Source: Halosolutus amylolyticus
GTDB lineage: Archaea > Halobacteriota > Halobacteria > Halobacteriales > Natrialbaceae
Assembly (NCBI RefSeq): GCF_023566055.1
Contig: NZ_JALIQP010000001.1
Coordinates: forward strand, 546,059 to 610,058
Direction: 5' to 3'
Length of the DNA stretch: 64,000 nucleotides
Part shown: positions 9,655-18,659 of the stretch, in pieces
Position numbering within the stretch: position 1 is the stretch's first letter
How the letters are laid out: each line of letters opens with the position of its first letter
Notes under the pieces: generated by a model
What the model was told of the DNA's origin: nothing
The model's database searches: none
What the model saw: only the letters and a program-made list of their open reading frames with translations
Made by a program: the position numbers and the translations under genes

Positions 9655-10407
9655 TCAGTTGGGACGATCGTTAGAACTGCCGACGGTCGTAGCGCAGCCC
9701 GCGGTGTCCGCTTCGACGGCCGGTCCGGTCGCGGTCACCTCGCGGACGAACTCGACGAAGTTGTCGAAGACCAGTTTTGCCTCGCAGGCGTCCCGGTAGT
9801 TCGCCGCGGTGATCTCGTCGAGGACGGACTCGCGCCGATCGTCGGAGAGGTCCTTCCGGTGGACGAGTTCGCGGGCGGTCTTCGTGTCGTACTCGGGGTG
9901 GAACTGAACGCCGAAGACCCGGTCCTTGCGGAAACCGTGGTTCGAGTACTCGTTTTCGGCGATCGGGTCGGCTCCGGGCGGGAGGTCGGCCACCTCGTCG
10001 GAGTGGCTCGTGAATGCCGTGAACTCCCGGGAAATGCCGTCGAACAGCCGCGAGTTGCCGTCGTGCTCGATCGGGCTGTAGCCGACCTCGTAGGTGCCCA
10101 TGTCCGCGACCGTACCGCCGAGGACGTCCGCGAGCAACTGGTGCCCCCAGCAGACCCCGAGGGCCGGAATCCCGCGATCGATCGCCGACCCGACCCACTC
10201 CTTCGTGGCGTCGATCCAGTCCTCGTCCCAGTAGACCGACGAGCGCGAGCCGGTGACGACGGCGCCGTCGAACTCGAACCCGTCGGGGACCTCGCCCTCG
10301 GTGACGTCGAACTCGGCCAGCGAGGCGTCGAGTTCGCGCCGGAAGTTTCGCGTCGTGTTCGCGTCCTCGTGAGCCGCGTTGAGGACGGCGAGACGGAGCT
10401 GACTCAT
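9655..10407 (-). CDS. Class I glutamine amidotransferase-like protein
   Basis: A 250-residue GATase1 domain protein. G-V-C-W-G-H-Q supplies the nucleophilic Cys86 and V-Q-F-H-P-E-Y supplies His170 and Glu172, so the hydrolytic triad is complete. The architecture (single domain, T-S-H-S-D-E-V, G-x-Q-F-H-P-E) fits GuaA-like solo amidotransferases, including gamma-glutamyl hydrolase-type enzymes. Without a synthetase domain the ammonia acceptor cannot be named. It may act on gamma-glutamyl compounds or free glutamine. It is convergent with the Hdr-like gene. Confidence 0.87.
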   Translation of the reverse strand: MSQLRLAVLNAAHEDANTTRNFRRELDASLAEFDVTEGEVPDGFEFDGAVVTGSRSSVYWDEDWIDATKEWVGSAIDRGIPALGVCWGHQLLADVLGGTVADMGTYEVGYSPIEHDGNSRLFDGISREFTAFTSHSDEVADLPPGADPIAENEYSNHGFRKDRVFGVQFHPEYDTKTARELVHRKDLSDDRRESVLDEITAANYRDACEAKLVFDNFVEFVREVTATGPAVEADTAGCATTVGSSNDRPN

Positions 10408-10552
10408 TGGCCGCTAGTGGCGACTCGACGAAAATAGGCCTTCTGTCGTGCGCCGGCGTTGCCGCGACCGCGGCGGGGAACGGTCTCAGGACCAGCGACG
10501 ATCACTGCGGTGGCCAGCGCCCGATCTACGTCGGAAGATCGCACCGCTCCTA

Positions 10553-11899
10553 CTACCGGTGATAGCGCCCGTCTTCGTCACGACGGACGGTCTCGCCGGT
10601 GTCGAACCAGCCGTCCGTGAACCGACCGCGATCGGGGTCGGACTCCGCCGCCGATTCGGCGGTCGCCGCGGCCGCAGGATCGAACCAGTCGTCGTCCGTT
10701 CCGGCAGTAGTTGCGTAGCCGTCGGCGAGCACCGGCCCCGATAGCTGGAGTCGCCCCTCGACTGCGCCCTCGAGAACGGTTCCGTCGGCGTCGACGAGGC
10801 GGGCCCGACAGTCCAGTACGGGGCGACCGACGTCGACGTCGTCGACGGACCCGCCGTCGTCCCGATCGGGATCGATCGACCCGCTCAGGGCGACGGGGCA
10901 CTCGAGCCGACCGTACGCCCGGGCGATCGGGACGCCGCGGTCGAGGTACGGCGCGAGCGCCTCCGCCGGGGTCGCCGCGTCACAGAGCACGCGATCGAGC
11001 CCGTCGACCGCCGCGACCCCATCGCTGGCCGCGAGTTCGCGGATCGCGGTCGATCGACAGGCCAGCGTCGTCACCCCGTGATCCGCGATCGCCGTCAGCG
11101 CGTCGCCGGGATCGAAGGCCCGATCGAGCAGGACCGTTCCCCCGGCGTAGAGCAGGGGAAGCGCCACCCGGAACAGCCCGTCGACCGTCGAGAGCGGCGT
11201 ACAGACGATCGTCGAGTCGACGGCGGAGAGCCCCCACGTCACGGCCGCAGTGATGCAGTTCCACTCGACGGCGCGCGCCGAGAAGCCGGCGACCGGGCGT
11301 CCGGACTCGCCGTGGAGCGCGAGCAGCGGGGTGTCCGGATCGTCGTCCGCGTCACCCGACTCGGAACCCCCGTCGACGCCGTCGGACGGCTCGATCGACG
11401 CACCCTCTTCGGCCGCCAGTTCCTCGAGCGTCACCGACCGATCGAACGGGATCGATCGGACGAGATCCCGCTGGGCGGCCTCGGAGACGACGAGGTCCGG
11501 ATCGAGCGCCTCGAACGGGCGCGTCACCGTCGCCGGCGTCAGCCAGTGACAGATCGGAGCGTACGTCGCCCCCAGCCGTCGGCAGGCGAACAGGACGGCG
11601 AGCGAGGCGACCCGGTTACGCGAGACGAAACAGACCGTGTCGCCGGCCCCGATTCCGAGCGACGCCAGACGCCCGGCGGTGCGACCGGCGATCGCGGAGA
11701 GTTCTCCGTACGAGACGCGATCCTCGTGGACGGTCTCGGCGGGCGCGTACAGCCGTTCCTCGGAGACGTCGACGACCGCGGTCCGGTCCGGGAAGCGATC
11801 GGCCCGGCGAGCCAGCGAGAGCGTCACAGACGCGACTGCGACACCCGCAACCGTAGTAGGAAGGGGGTCATTCGCAAGCATCGAACCGACGGACGTCAC
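10553..11899 (-). CDS. AMP-binding (acyl-CoA synthetase-like) protein, truncated and with degenerate core motif
   Basis: A 448-residue ANL-superfamily protein. The N-domain is recognisable (F-P-D-R-T-A-V-V, G-I-G-A-G-D-T-V, Y-G-R-L-E-C-P-V-A-L-S-G in the A5 position). The phosphate loop, normally T-S-G-T-T-G-x-P-K-G, reads A-L-H-G-E-S-G-R-P-V-A-G and lacks the Thr/Lys pattern. The protein stops at D-G-R-Y-H-R, just where the hinge and C-terminal lid with the catalytic Lys should begin; usual length is 520-560. Either it is a non-catalytic relative or a decaying gene. Its sequence is otherwise clean with no internal stop. Confidence 0.75.
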   Translation of the reverse strand: MTSVGSMLANDPLPTTVAGVAVASVTLSLARRADRFPDRTAVVDVSEERLYAPAETVHEDRVSYGELSAIAGRTAGRLASLGIGAGDTVCFVSRNRVASLAVLFACRRLGATYAPICHWLTPATVTRPFEALDPDLVVSEAAQRDLVRSIPFDRSVTLEELAAEEGASIEPSDGVDGGSESGDADDDPDTPLLALHGESGRPVAGFSARAVEWNCITAAVTWGLSAVDSTIVCTPLSTVDGLFRVALPLLYAGGTVLLDRAFDPGDALTAIADHGVTTLACRSTAIRELAASDGVAAVDGLDRVLCDAATPAEALAPYLDRGVPIARAYGRLECPVALSGSIDPDRDDGGSVDDVDVGRPVLDCRARLVDADGTVLEGAVEGRLQLSGPVLADGYATTAGTDDDWFDPAAAATAESAAESDPDRGRFTDGWFDTGETVRRDEDGRYHR

Positions 11900-11961
11900 C
11901 GGACGAAGTGTTCAAAAGCACCACATCAAAGACGACACCCTCCGTTCTGAGAACTACGTTC

Positions 11962-14034
11962 ATGTGGTCGAACACGCCGCTGGTAGTCGCAGTCGCGATT
12001 CCCGAGCTCCCGCTCGAGGAGCCGGTCCTGGTATTCACCATCGCGCTGGCGGTCTTCCTTGTCGGACCGTTGCTCGTGCGACGGCTCGGTCAGCCGGGAA
12101 TCATCGGCATCGTCCTGTTCGGGGCGATCCTCGGCCCCGGCGGAACGGGGCTGGTCGCACACAGCGACGCGATCGTCCTGCTCGGCGAGGTCGGGCTGAT
12201 CTATCTCCTCTTTACCGTCGGTCTCGAACTCGATCTTCGGCAGTTCTCGGAGGACCCGGGTAGCGCGGCCCTGTTCGGACTCGTGAGCTTCGGGCTTCCG
12301 TTCGTCGTCGGAACGATCGTCGCGATGGCCCTGCTCGGCCTGGATCGGCTCTCCGCGCTGCTCCTCGCTGCCGTGTTCGCGTCCCACACGCTGCTGGCGT
12401 ATCCGATCGTCAACCGGTACGACGTCACCAGGAACCGGGCCGTAACCGCCGTCTTCGGCGGTATTCTGTTTACTGATACGCTCGCCCTGTTCGTCCTCGC
12501 GCTGGTCCGGAGCGCGGCCGAGGCGGGACTGACCGCCAGCGTCGTCGTCGAGAAGATCGTCGCGCTGGGTGTCCTGCTGGCCGGGACCTGGTTCGTCGTC
12601 CCGCCGATCGCGCGCCGGTTCTTCCAGAATTTCAGCGAGGAGAGCTACTTCGAGTTCCTGTTCGTCACCGTCGTCTTCTTCGGTGCGGCCAGCGCCGCGA
12701 CGCTGCTGGACGTCGCACCGATCCTCGGGGCGTTCGTCGGCGGCCTCGCGCTCAATCGGTTGATCCCCGAGGGTGGGACGTTGCTCTCCCGGATCGAATT
12801 CGCGGGCAACGCCTTCTTCATCCCCTTCTTCCTGCTGCACGTCGGCATGTTCGTCGACGCGACGGTCATCTTCCAGGGCCGGCGGACCCTCGAAGTCGCG
12901 GCCGTCATCGTCGGCGTCATGATCGCGCTGAAGTGGCTGGCGGCGTGGCTCGTCGCCCGCGTCAAGGGGTACACCGCCGACGAGCGGGACGTCATGTTCG
13001 GCCTCTCGATCGGGCAGGCCGCGGCGGCGCTGGCGATCACGCTGATCGGCTTCGAGGTGGGGCTGTTCGACGCAGCGATCCTCAACGCAGTCGTTCTCAT
13101 GCTGATCGTGTCCGCCGTTCTCAGCCCCTGGGTCACGAAACGCGCCGGACAGCGGCTCGCGCTCGCAGAGGCCGTCGAACCCGACGACGGCGCCCTCGGC
13201 GACCCGCGAATCCTGCTTCCGATCTCCTACGCCGCCGATCGCCAGCGGCAGCTGCTCGAGATGGCCCTGTTACTCAAGGACGACGAACGCGAGCGGCCAA
13301 TCCACACGCTCACCGTCGTCCAACCCGCCCGTCGCGGTTCCCCGGACCGGACGGTCGACGAGGCGTACGACGACCTCGAAGAACTCACCGCCGTCGGGAG
13401 CGAGGCCGAGGTCCCCGTCGATCCGGAGATCCGGGTCAATCACAACCCCGCTTCGGGGATCGTCCGCGGCGCGGTCGAAGTACAGGCCGATCTACTCTTG
13501 CTCGGCTGGGACGCCCAGCGATCGATCGGCCAGCGGCTGTTCGGGAGCGTCATCGACCAGGTCCTCGCTCGGACGACCGATCCCGTGATGGTCGCTCGAC
13601 TCGGACACCCGGTCAACACGACCGACCGGCTCTTCGTCGTCCTCCCGGACGGGATCGACCATCACGAGGGCTTCTTCGAGAGCGTCGCCCTGCTCAAGCG
13701 GCTCGCGGACCGACTCGGCGCACCGGTCACCGTCCTCGCAGTCGGGGGGTCGGCCCACCAGTACGAACGGCTCTTCGATCTCGTCGAGCCGGAACTGGAC
13801 GCCGAGTTCCGAGAACTGTCCTCGTGGCGGGCGCTGCACTCGCGACTCGAGGACGACGCGACGGCGAACGACCTGGTTAGCGTGATCTCCTCGCGACCGG
13901 GGAGCGTCGGCTGGCACGACGAACTCCGCGAGCTACCCTCCCGACTCGCGGAGCTCCCGCCGGCGTCGTTCGTCCTGTTACACCCGCGGGAGGACGATCC
14001 GGAGTACGATCGGCAGTTCCTGCGGTTCAAGTAG
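11962..14034 (+). CDS. CPA2-type cation:proton antiporter (Kef-like) with C-terminal universal-stress-like domain
   Basis: A 690-residue protein from the ATG at 11962; an in-frame ATG at 11908 would add 18 polar residues before the first helix. Residues 10-390 form about 12 membrane helices with the KefB/NapA-like segment F-T-V-G-L-E-L-D-L-R-Q near 90 and P-I-L-G-A-F-V-G-G-L-A-L-N-R near 255. A soluble half with adenine-nucleotide-binding (Usp-like) features (I-L-L-P-I-S-Y, D-L-L-L-L-G-W-D-A-Q-R-S) follows from about 420. It likely exchanges Na+ or K+ for H+ at the membrane. It is divergent from the AMP-binding gene. Confidence 0.9.
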   Translation: MWSNTPLVVAVAIPELPLEEPVLVFTIALAVFLVGPLLVRRLGQPGIIGIVLFGAILGPGGTGLVAHSDAIVLLGEVGLIYLLFTVGLELDLRQFSEDPGSAALFGLVSFGLPFVVGTIVAMALLGLDRLSALLLAAVFASHTLLAYPIVNRYDVTRNRAVTAVFGGILFTDTLALFVLALVRSAAEAGLTASVVVEKIVALGVLLAGTWFVVPPIARRFFQNFSEESYFEFLFVTVVFFGAASAATLLDVAPILGAFVGGLALNRLIPEGGTLLSRIEFAGNAFFIPFFLLHVGMFVDATVIFQGRRTLEVAAVIVGVMIALKWLAAWLVARVKGYTADERDVMFGLSIGQAAAALAITLIGFEVGLFDAAILNAVVLMLIVSAVLSPWVTKRAGQRLALAEAVEPDDGALGDPRILLPISYAADRQRQLLEMALLLKDDERERPIHTLTVVQPARRGSPDRTVDEAYDDLEELTAVGSEAEVPVDPEIRVNHNPASGIVRGAVEVQADLLLLGWDAQRSIGQRLFGSVIDQVLARTTDPVMVARLGHPVNTTDRLFVVLPDGIDHHEGFFESVALLKRLADRLGAPVTVLAVGGSAHQYERLFDLVEPELDAEFRELSSWRALHSRLEDDATANDLVSVISSRPGSVGWHDELRELPSRLAELPPASFVLLHPREDDPEYDRQFLRFK

Positions 14035-14060
14035 CTCGCGGCGGTTCGCTTTCCGTACCC

Positions 14061-14840
14061 TCACTCGTCGCCGTGGGCCTCGAGAAAGCCCAGCAACCGA
14101 TCGTTGACCGTCCGCGATCGCTCGACGAACGCCAGGTGACCGGCCCCGTCGAGGGCGACGAACTCGCCGCGCGGGAGGCCCCGCGCGAGGTCACGGCCGG
14201 CGTCGGGAGGGACGAGGTCGTCGCCGGTCCCGTGACACACGAGCGTCGGCTGAGTCACCTCGACGAGCCAGTCGGTCGCGTCGAAGCCCTCGAGGGCGGC
14301 GACCTGCGCGTCCCAGCCCTCGCGGGTCGCGTCGCCGTCGGCCCGCCAGTCGACGATGCCGTCGCAGACGTCCGGCTGCGCGGCGCGAAAGTCCTCGGAG
14401 AGGCCCGCCGCGAGCGAGTCACGAAGCGCCTCCCGATCGGCCGGCGGGGCGAACAGCGGGTCGAGGTCGTACGCGTCGCCGCGGGCTGCGGTCCCGAACA
14501 GGGTCAGCGTCTCGACCCGACCCGAGGTCCGGGCCGCCGCGAGCGCGACGGCCCCGCCGAGACCGCAGCCGACCACGTGTGCGTTCCGGATCTCGCACTC
14601 GGCGAGGACCGCCTCGAGGTCGTCCGCCAGCGTTTCCATCGTGTACGGGCCCGGCGGCGCGTCCGATCGGCCCGTCCCCCGGAGGTCCCAGACGACGGCC
14701 TCACAGGGGCCGGCGACGGCGGCGTGTTGCCACCCCCACTGCCAGCCGCCGAGGCCAGCCTCGGGAACGAAGACGACGGAGTCGCCGCTCCCCTGGCGAT
14801 CGTAGTACAACGAGACGGAGCCGTTCGTCGCAGTAGGCAT
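14061..14840 (-). CDS. Alpha/beta-hydrolase-fold protein with Gly at the nucleophile position
   Basis: A 259-residue alpha/beta hydrolase. It has W-D-L-R-G-T-G-R-S-D after strand 4, a C-H-G-T-G-D-D-L-V-P acid loop and a G-A-G-H-L-A-F catalytic-His loop. The nucleophile elbow, normally G-x-S-x-G, reads G91-C-G-L-G95, so Ser is replaced by Gly93; a Cys sits one position earlier. The standard ester hydrolysis mechanism would need that Ser. It may be inactive, use another mechanism, or act in a non-hydrolytic role. The family also holds oxoadipate enol-lactonase-like enzymes. Convergent with the antiporter gene. Confidence 0.82.
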   Translation of the reverse strand: MPTATNGSVSLYYDRQGSGDSVVFVPEAGLGGWQWGWQHAAVAGPCEAVVWDLRGTGRSDAPPGPYTMETLADDLEAVLAECEIRNAHVVGCGLGGAVALAAARTSGRVETLTLFGTAARGDAYDLDPLFAPPADREALRDSLAAGLSEDFRAAQPDVCDGIVDWRADGDATREGWDAQVAALEGFDATDWLVEVTQPTLVCHGTGDDLVPPDAGRDLARGLPRGEFVALDGAGHLAFVERSRTVNDRLLGFLEAHGDE

Positions 14841-14969
14841 GAGTGGACGGACGCCGCTATCGAGGAAAGAAGGCGCGGTTTCGACTCGACCCGCGGCCCC
14901 CCGAGACCGGCCCGATTCGACGCGGTACGTTCAGGAACGTTGATACTCCCGCGACGGGACGCGTACGCT

Positions 14970-15581
14970 ATGGTTCCCTCCGCCCGGTCTCGACGATCGA
15001 TCCGGACCACGTCGCGCCGACGATTGCTCGCCGCTACCGGCGCCGGTCTCGCGACCGCCCTCGCCGGCTGCGGCGATCTCCGGACGCGGACGCTCGATCG
15101 GCCGGAGACGGTCGAGGAAGACGGGCAGACGCACCTGCACTTCGACGACGGCGACCGACGGACCGCGACGATTTCGCTGGTCGATCGGTGGGACGCCGGC
15201 CGACTCCCCTACGCGATCAGACTGCCCGCCTGGCACGCGGCGGACACCTACCTCGAACGGCTCCGGTACGAACTCCGCCCGCTCGGGGGAGCCGGAACGC
15301 CGGAGTTCTCGCTCACCCGGCCCGGTGGCTATCCCTGGGAACCGATCGAATTCGCTCGGGGCGACGATCCCGAGGTGACCGTCATCGCCGTCCCGGAACT
15401 CGGCGTTCAGGGCCGCGGCTCCGTGGCGTTCGACCTCCTCGTCGAGCCGCGGAACGACGAGGCGTTCGAACTGCGCCTCGACGTGGCGGCGACGGTCGAG
15501 TCGAGCGGCGTCCTCGGCCGGACGTACGAACTCGAGGGCAATCTCGTCCGAACGCTCCCGGGATACGATCGGTTCGACTGA
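14970..15581 (+). CDS. Tat-exported lipoprotein of unknown function
   Basis: A 203-residue protein starting at the ATG at 14970. The signal has twin arginines (T-S-R-R-R-L-L-A-A), a hydrophobic core and a lipobox L-A-G-C, so it should be exported folded and anchored by lipid. The mature part is mostly beta-type sequence (H-L-H-F-D-D-G-D-R-R-T-A-T-I-S) with no cysteine after the lipid-bearing one and no motif I recognise. It is convergent with alaS. Confidence 0.8.
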   Translation: MVPSARSRRSIRTTSRRRLLAATGAGLATALAGCGDLRTRTLDRPETVEEDGQTHLHFDDGDRRTATISLVDRWDAGRLPYAIRLPAWHAADTYLERLRYELRPLGGAGTPEFSLTRPGGYPWEPIEFARGDDPEVTVIAVPELGVQGRGSVAFDLLVEPRNDEAFELRLDVAATVESSGVLGRTYELEGNLVRTLPGYDRFD

Positions 15582-15624
15582 ACGCTCGATCGGCAAAAGC
15601 GAAACAGGAGTCTGGTCGGTCGAA

Positions 15625-18402
15625 TTACGCGTCCTGGACCTGCCGCAACACGTCCGGGGCGTCCTCGAGCGCGGCGTCGAGGTCCTCGACGTTGGGGCCG
15701 CCGCCCTGCGCGAAGTCCGGCGGACCGCCCCCGCCGCCGCCGACCTTCGCGGCGAGTTCGCCGACGACCTCGCCGGCGTTGACACCGACGCCGTCGGGCA
15801 CCGAGACGACGAACTGGGCGCCGTTCTCCCCGCTACCGATGACGGCGATCTTCCCCTTCCCGGTGATGGCGTTGGCCGTCGCGCGGAGTTCGTCCATGTC
15901 CGCGTCGATCCGGTCGACGACCGCGGTCGTCTCGCCGACCTCGACCTCCTCGGCGTCGCCACCGCCGCCGGCGCGGGCCGCGGCGAGCTGTTCCTTCAGG
16001 TCCTCGATTTCCTTGCCTCGTGCCTTCCACTCCTCGAAGAACCGCTCGGCGGTGTCGGGGACCTCCTCGGGGGCGACGTCGAGGATCTCGGCGGCCTCGT
16101 AGAGGGCGTCTTCTTTCTCCTGGGTTGCCTCGAGCGCGGCCTCACCGGCCGCGAAGGTGATCCGCTCGACGCCGTCCTGGACGCGCTCGGTGTTCAGGAC
16201 CTTGATCGCGCCGATGTCGCCGGTCCGGGCGACGTGCGTGCCACCGCAGGCCTGGACGTCCTCGTCGACGTGAATCAGTCGGATCTGCTCGCCCGGCGGG
16301 ATGCCGCCCTGGTAGAGGTCGAAGCCGTGTTCGGCCTCCGCGTCGTGGCGATCGGGCCACTCCTGGCTGACGGCCGTGTTGTCCATCACGATCCCGTTGG
16401 CGAGGCGTTCGATTCGCTTGACGTCCGCACGATCGATCCGCTCGTAGTGGCGCAGGTCGATCCGCGAGGAGTCGACGCCCTTCTGGGCACCGGCCTGGCG
16501 GACGTGCTCGCCGAGCACCTGTCGCGCGGCGTGGATGACGATGTGGGTCGCCGTGTGGTGGCGCATGAGCTGGCGACGGCGGCCGCCGTCGACCTGCCCG
16601 TTGACGAACTCGCCCTTGCCGGGGCTCTCGTCGGTCCGGTGGAGGATCACGCCGTCCTCGATCTGGACGTCCGTGACCTCGACGGTGACGTCGTCGGTCG
16701 AGAGCGTCCCGGTGTCGGCGGGCTGGCCACCGCCCTCGGGGTAGAACATCGTCTGGTCGAGGACGACGTCGTAGCCCTCCTCGCGCTCGAAGACGTCCAG
16801 GACGACCGCCTCGAACTGCGTGCGCTGCTGGTCGTCGTAGTAGAGTTTCTCGGTTTCGGGGAGGTCCGCGAACCGATCGTCGCCCTCGTCGGTTACCGTC
16901 TCGACCCCCTCGGGCGTGTCGTGGCGCTGGGCGACGAGGCTGTAGAAGTCGTCGGGGACGTCGACGTCCGCGCCCGCCTCCTCGGCGATTTCCGCGACCA
17001 TGTCGGGCTGGATGCCGTGGGAGTCGTAGAGTTCGATCAGTTCCCCGGTCGGGATCGACTCGCCGTTCTTCGCGTACTCCTCGGCGAGGCTCTCGACGCG
17101 GCGACCGCCGCGTTCGAGCGTCTCGCGGTACTTCTCGACCTCGGTCCGGACGATGTCGCGGATGGTGTCGCGGTTCTCGTACTCCAGGCGCTCGGCCTGC
17201 ATATCGACGAGTTCGTCCAGCGGGGCGTCGACGCCGACGTTGTCACACAGGCGCTTCGTGCGCCGGAGGACCATCCGCGCGAGATACCCGGTGCCGACGT
17301 TCGAGGGAACGATGCCGTCGCCCAGCATGTACGCGAGCGTGCGGCAGTGGTCCGCGATCGCGTAGATGTCCTCGAGCGGTTCGACCAGATCGCGGAGTTC
17401 GTCCGTCGAAACGTCCAGTTGCGCGGCGATGTCGTCCCGGGCGGCCTCGACGTCGTCGACGTCGTCGATGTCGAGCTGGCCCGACAGCCGGGCGGCGCGG
17501 TTGACGAGTTCGGCCTCCGCCTCGGTGTGCTCGATCGCCGCGTTCTCTTTCAGGAACCCGATCATCTCGGGGTAGATCGCCTCGTACACCGTCGGGGTGC
17601 CCTGGCTCATCCAGGTCCAGCGTTCGAGACCGTACCCCGTATCGACGATGTACGTGTCCATGTAGGAGTAGCGGTTCCCGTCCTTGAGTTCGTACTCGCC
17701 GTCGGGATCCTGCTCCATGCACATGAAGACCAGCGTCGCGAGTTCGAGTCCCCGGTAGATGACCTCGATCGCGGGACCGGCGTTGCCGCCGCCGACCCAC
17801 GGGTCTTCGATGTAGGTGACCTCGGTGATGTCCGCACCCATCTCGGCGAGGAGTTCGTCGCAGAGTTCGACGGTCCGGTCCTTCCAGTACACCTCGCCGT
17901 GGTAGGCGTACTCGTCTTCGTCGACGTCCTCGCGCGTGTTGAACGCGTGGTGGGCCATCATCTCGAACGCCATCGTGTGTCGGCCCGTCTTGCCGACGTT
18001 GTCGATGTCCTGCATCCGGATGCAGGGCTGGGAGACCGTCAGCGGGTTCGCCGGCGGCGGCGTCTGGCCGCTCGTCACGAGCGGCTGGAAGTCGTAGATC
18101 GACGCCTGCGTGAGCAGGACGTCGTCCCGCCAGCGGTTCGCCGCGACGGGGTAGGGATCGATCCGTTCGTGGCCGTGTTCCTCGAAAAAGGAGAGGAACG
18201 CCTCCCGCATCTCCGACAGGCTGTACTCCTCCGCGAACCCGGGCTCGCCGATGAAGTCGTACTCCGCGCACGGCGGCTCACCACAGGTCTCGCGGTCGTG
18301 GTCGCGCGTCCAGAAGTGGTCCCCACACTCGGGACACTCCTTGCGCTCGAATCCTTCCTCCTCGAAGTACTCGAGGCGGTATTCCTCCGCCAGTTCGCTC
18401 AT
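15625..18402 (-). CDS. alaS: Alanyl-tRNA synthetase
   Basis: A 925-residue archaeal-type AlaRS, which charges tRNA-Ala with alanine and edits Ser/Gly mischarging. An N-terminal zinc-binding extension (C-P-E-C-G-D-H-F near 19) typical of archaeal enzymes precedes the class II catalytic core ([16 protein letters not shown] near 90). The editing domain has H-H-T-A-T-H near 615 and C-G-G-T-H near 718. The C-Ala region is Gly-rich. Length is normal (about 900-930). A TATA-like GTTTTACC on the minus strand around 18424-18432 supports the ATG at 18402. Confidence 0.97.
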   Translation of the reverse strand: MSELAEEYRLEYFEEEGFERKECPECGDHFWTRDHDRETCGEPPCAEYDFIGEPGFAEEYSLSEMREAFLSFFEEHGHERIDPYPVAANRWRDDVLLTQASIYDFQPLVTSGQTPPPANPLTVSQPCIRMQDIDNVGKTGRHTMAFEMMAHHAFNTREDVDEDEYAYHGEVYWKDRTVELCDELLAEMGADITEVTYIEDPWVGGGNAGPAIEVIYRGLELATLVFMCMEQDPDGEYELKDGNRYSYMDTYIVDTGYGLERWTWMSQGTPTVYEAIYPEMIGFLKENAAIEHTEAEAELVNRAARLSGQLDIDDVDDVEAARDDIAAQLDVSTDELRDLVEPLEDIYAIADHCRTLAYMLGDGIVPSNVGTGYLARMVLRRTKRLCDNVGVDAPLDELVDMQAERLEYENRDTIRDIVRTEVEKYRETLERGGRRVESLAEEYAKNGESIPTGELIELYDSHGIQPDMVAEIAEEAGADVDVPDDFYSLVAQRHDTPEGVETVTDEGDDRFADLPETEKLYYDDQQRTQFEAVVLDVFEREEGYDVVLDQTMFYPEGGGQPADTGTLSTDDVTVEVTDVQIEDGVILHRTDESPGKGEFVNGQVDGGRRRQLMRHHTATHIVIHAARQVLGEHVRQAGAQKGVDSSRIDLRHYERIDRADVKRIERLANGIVMDNTAVSQEWPDRHDAEAEHGFDLYQGGIPPGEQIRLIHVDEDVQACGGTHVARTGDIGAIKVLNTERVQDGVERITFAAGEAALEATQEKEDALYEAAEILDVAPEEVPDTAERFFEEWKARGKEIEDLKEQLAAARAGGGGDAEEVEVGETTAVVDRIDADMDELRATANAITGKGKIAVIGSGENGAQFVVSVPDGVGVNAGEVVGELAAKVGGGGGGPPDFAQGGGPNVEDLDAALEDAPDVLRQVQDA

Positions 18403-18659
18403 TGTACGTGTTTGACCGTGCAGCGGGTAAAACAGTTCCGCAACTGGTATGCAACGTCGGTACCGTGACGACGGTTCGGCCGAGAGAACGGTCCAGGCAG
18501 CGATCGACCGGCGTTTCGATTCAGCGGTACCCCGGACGGCGAACCGGTCGATCGCCGCGTCTCACCGCGACTTGCGGGCCAGGTCGACCGGTACGTATTT
18601 ATTGCCGTTCACTCGCTGTGTGTGACGAGGACCTGAAGTCCACACAGCGATCGATTCGA

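Noticed and set aside
16234..18468. 744-residue frame on the plus strand, opposite alaS
   Set aside because: It is the shadow of alaS; in GC-rich DNA the antisense frame of an acidic protein stays open. Its translation has no domain features and alaS is certain.
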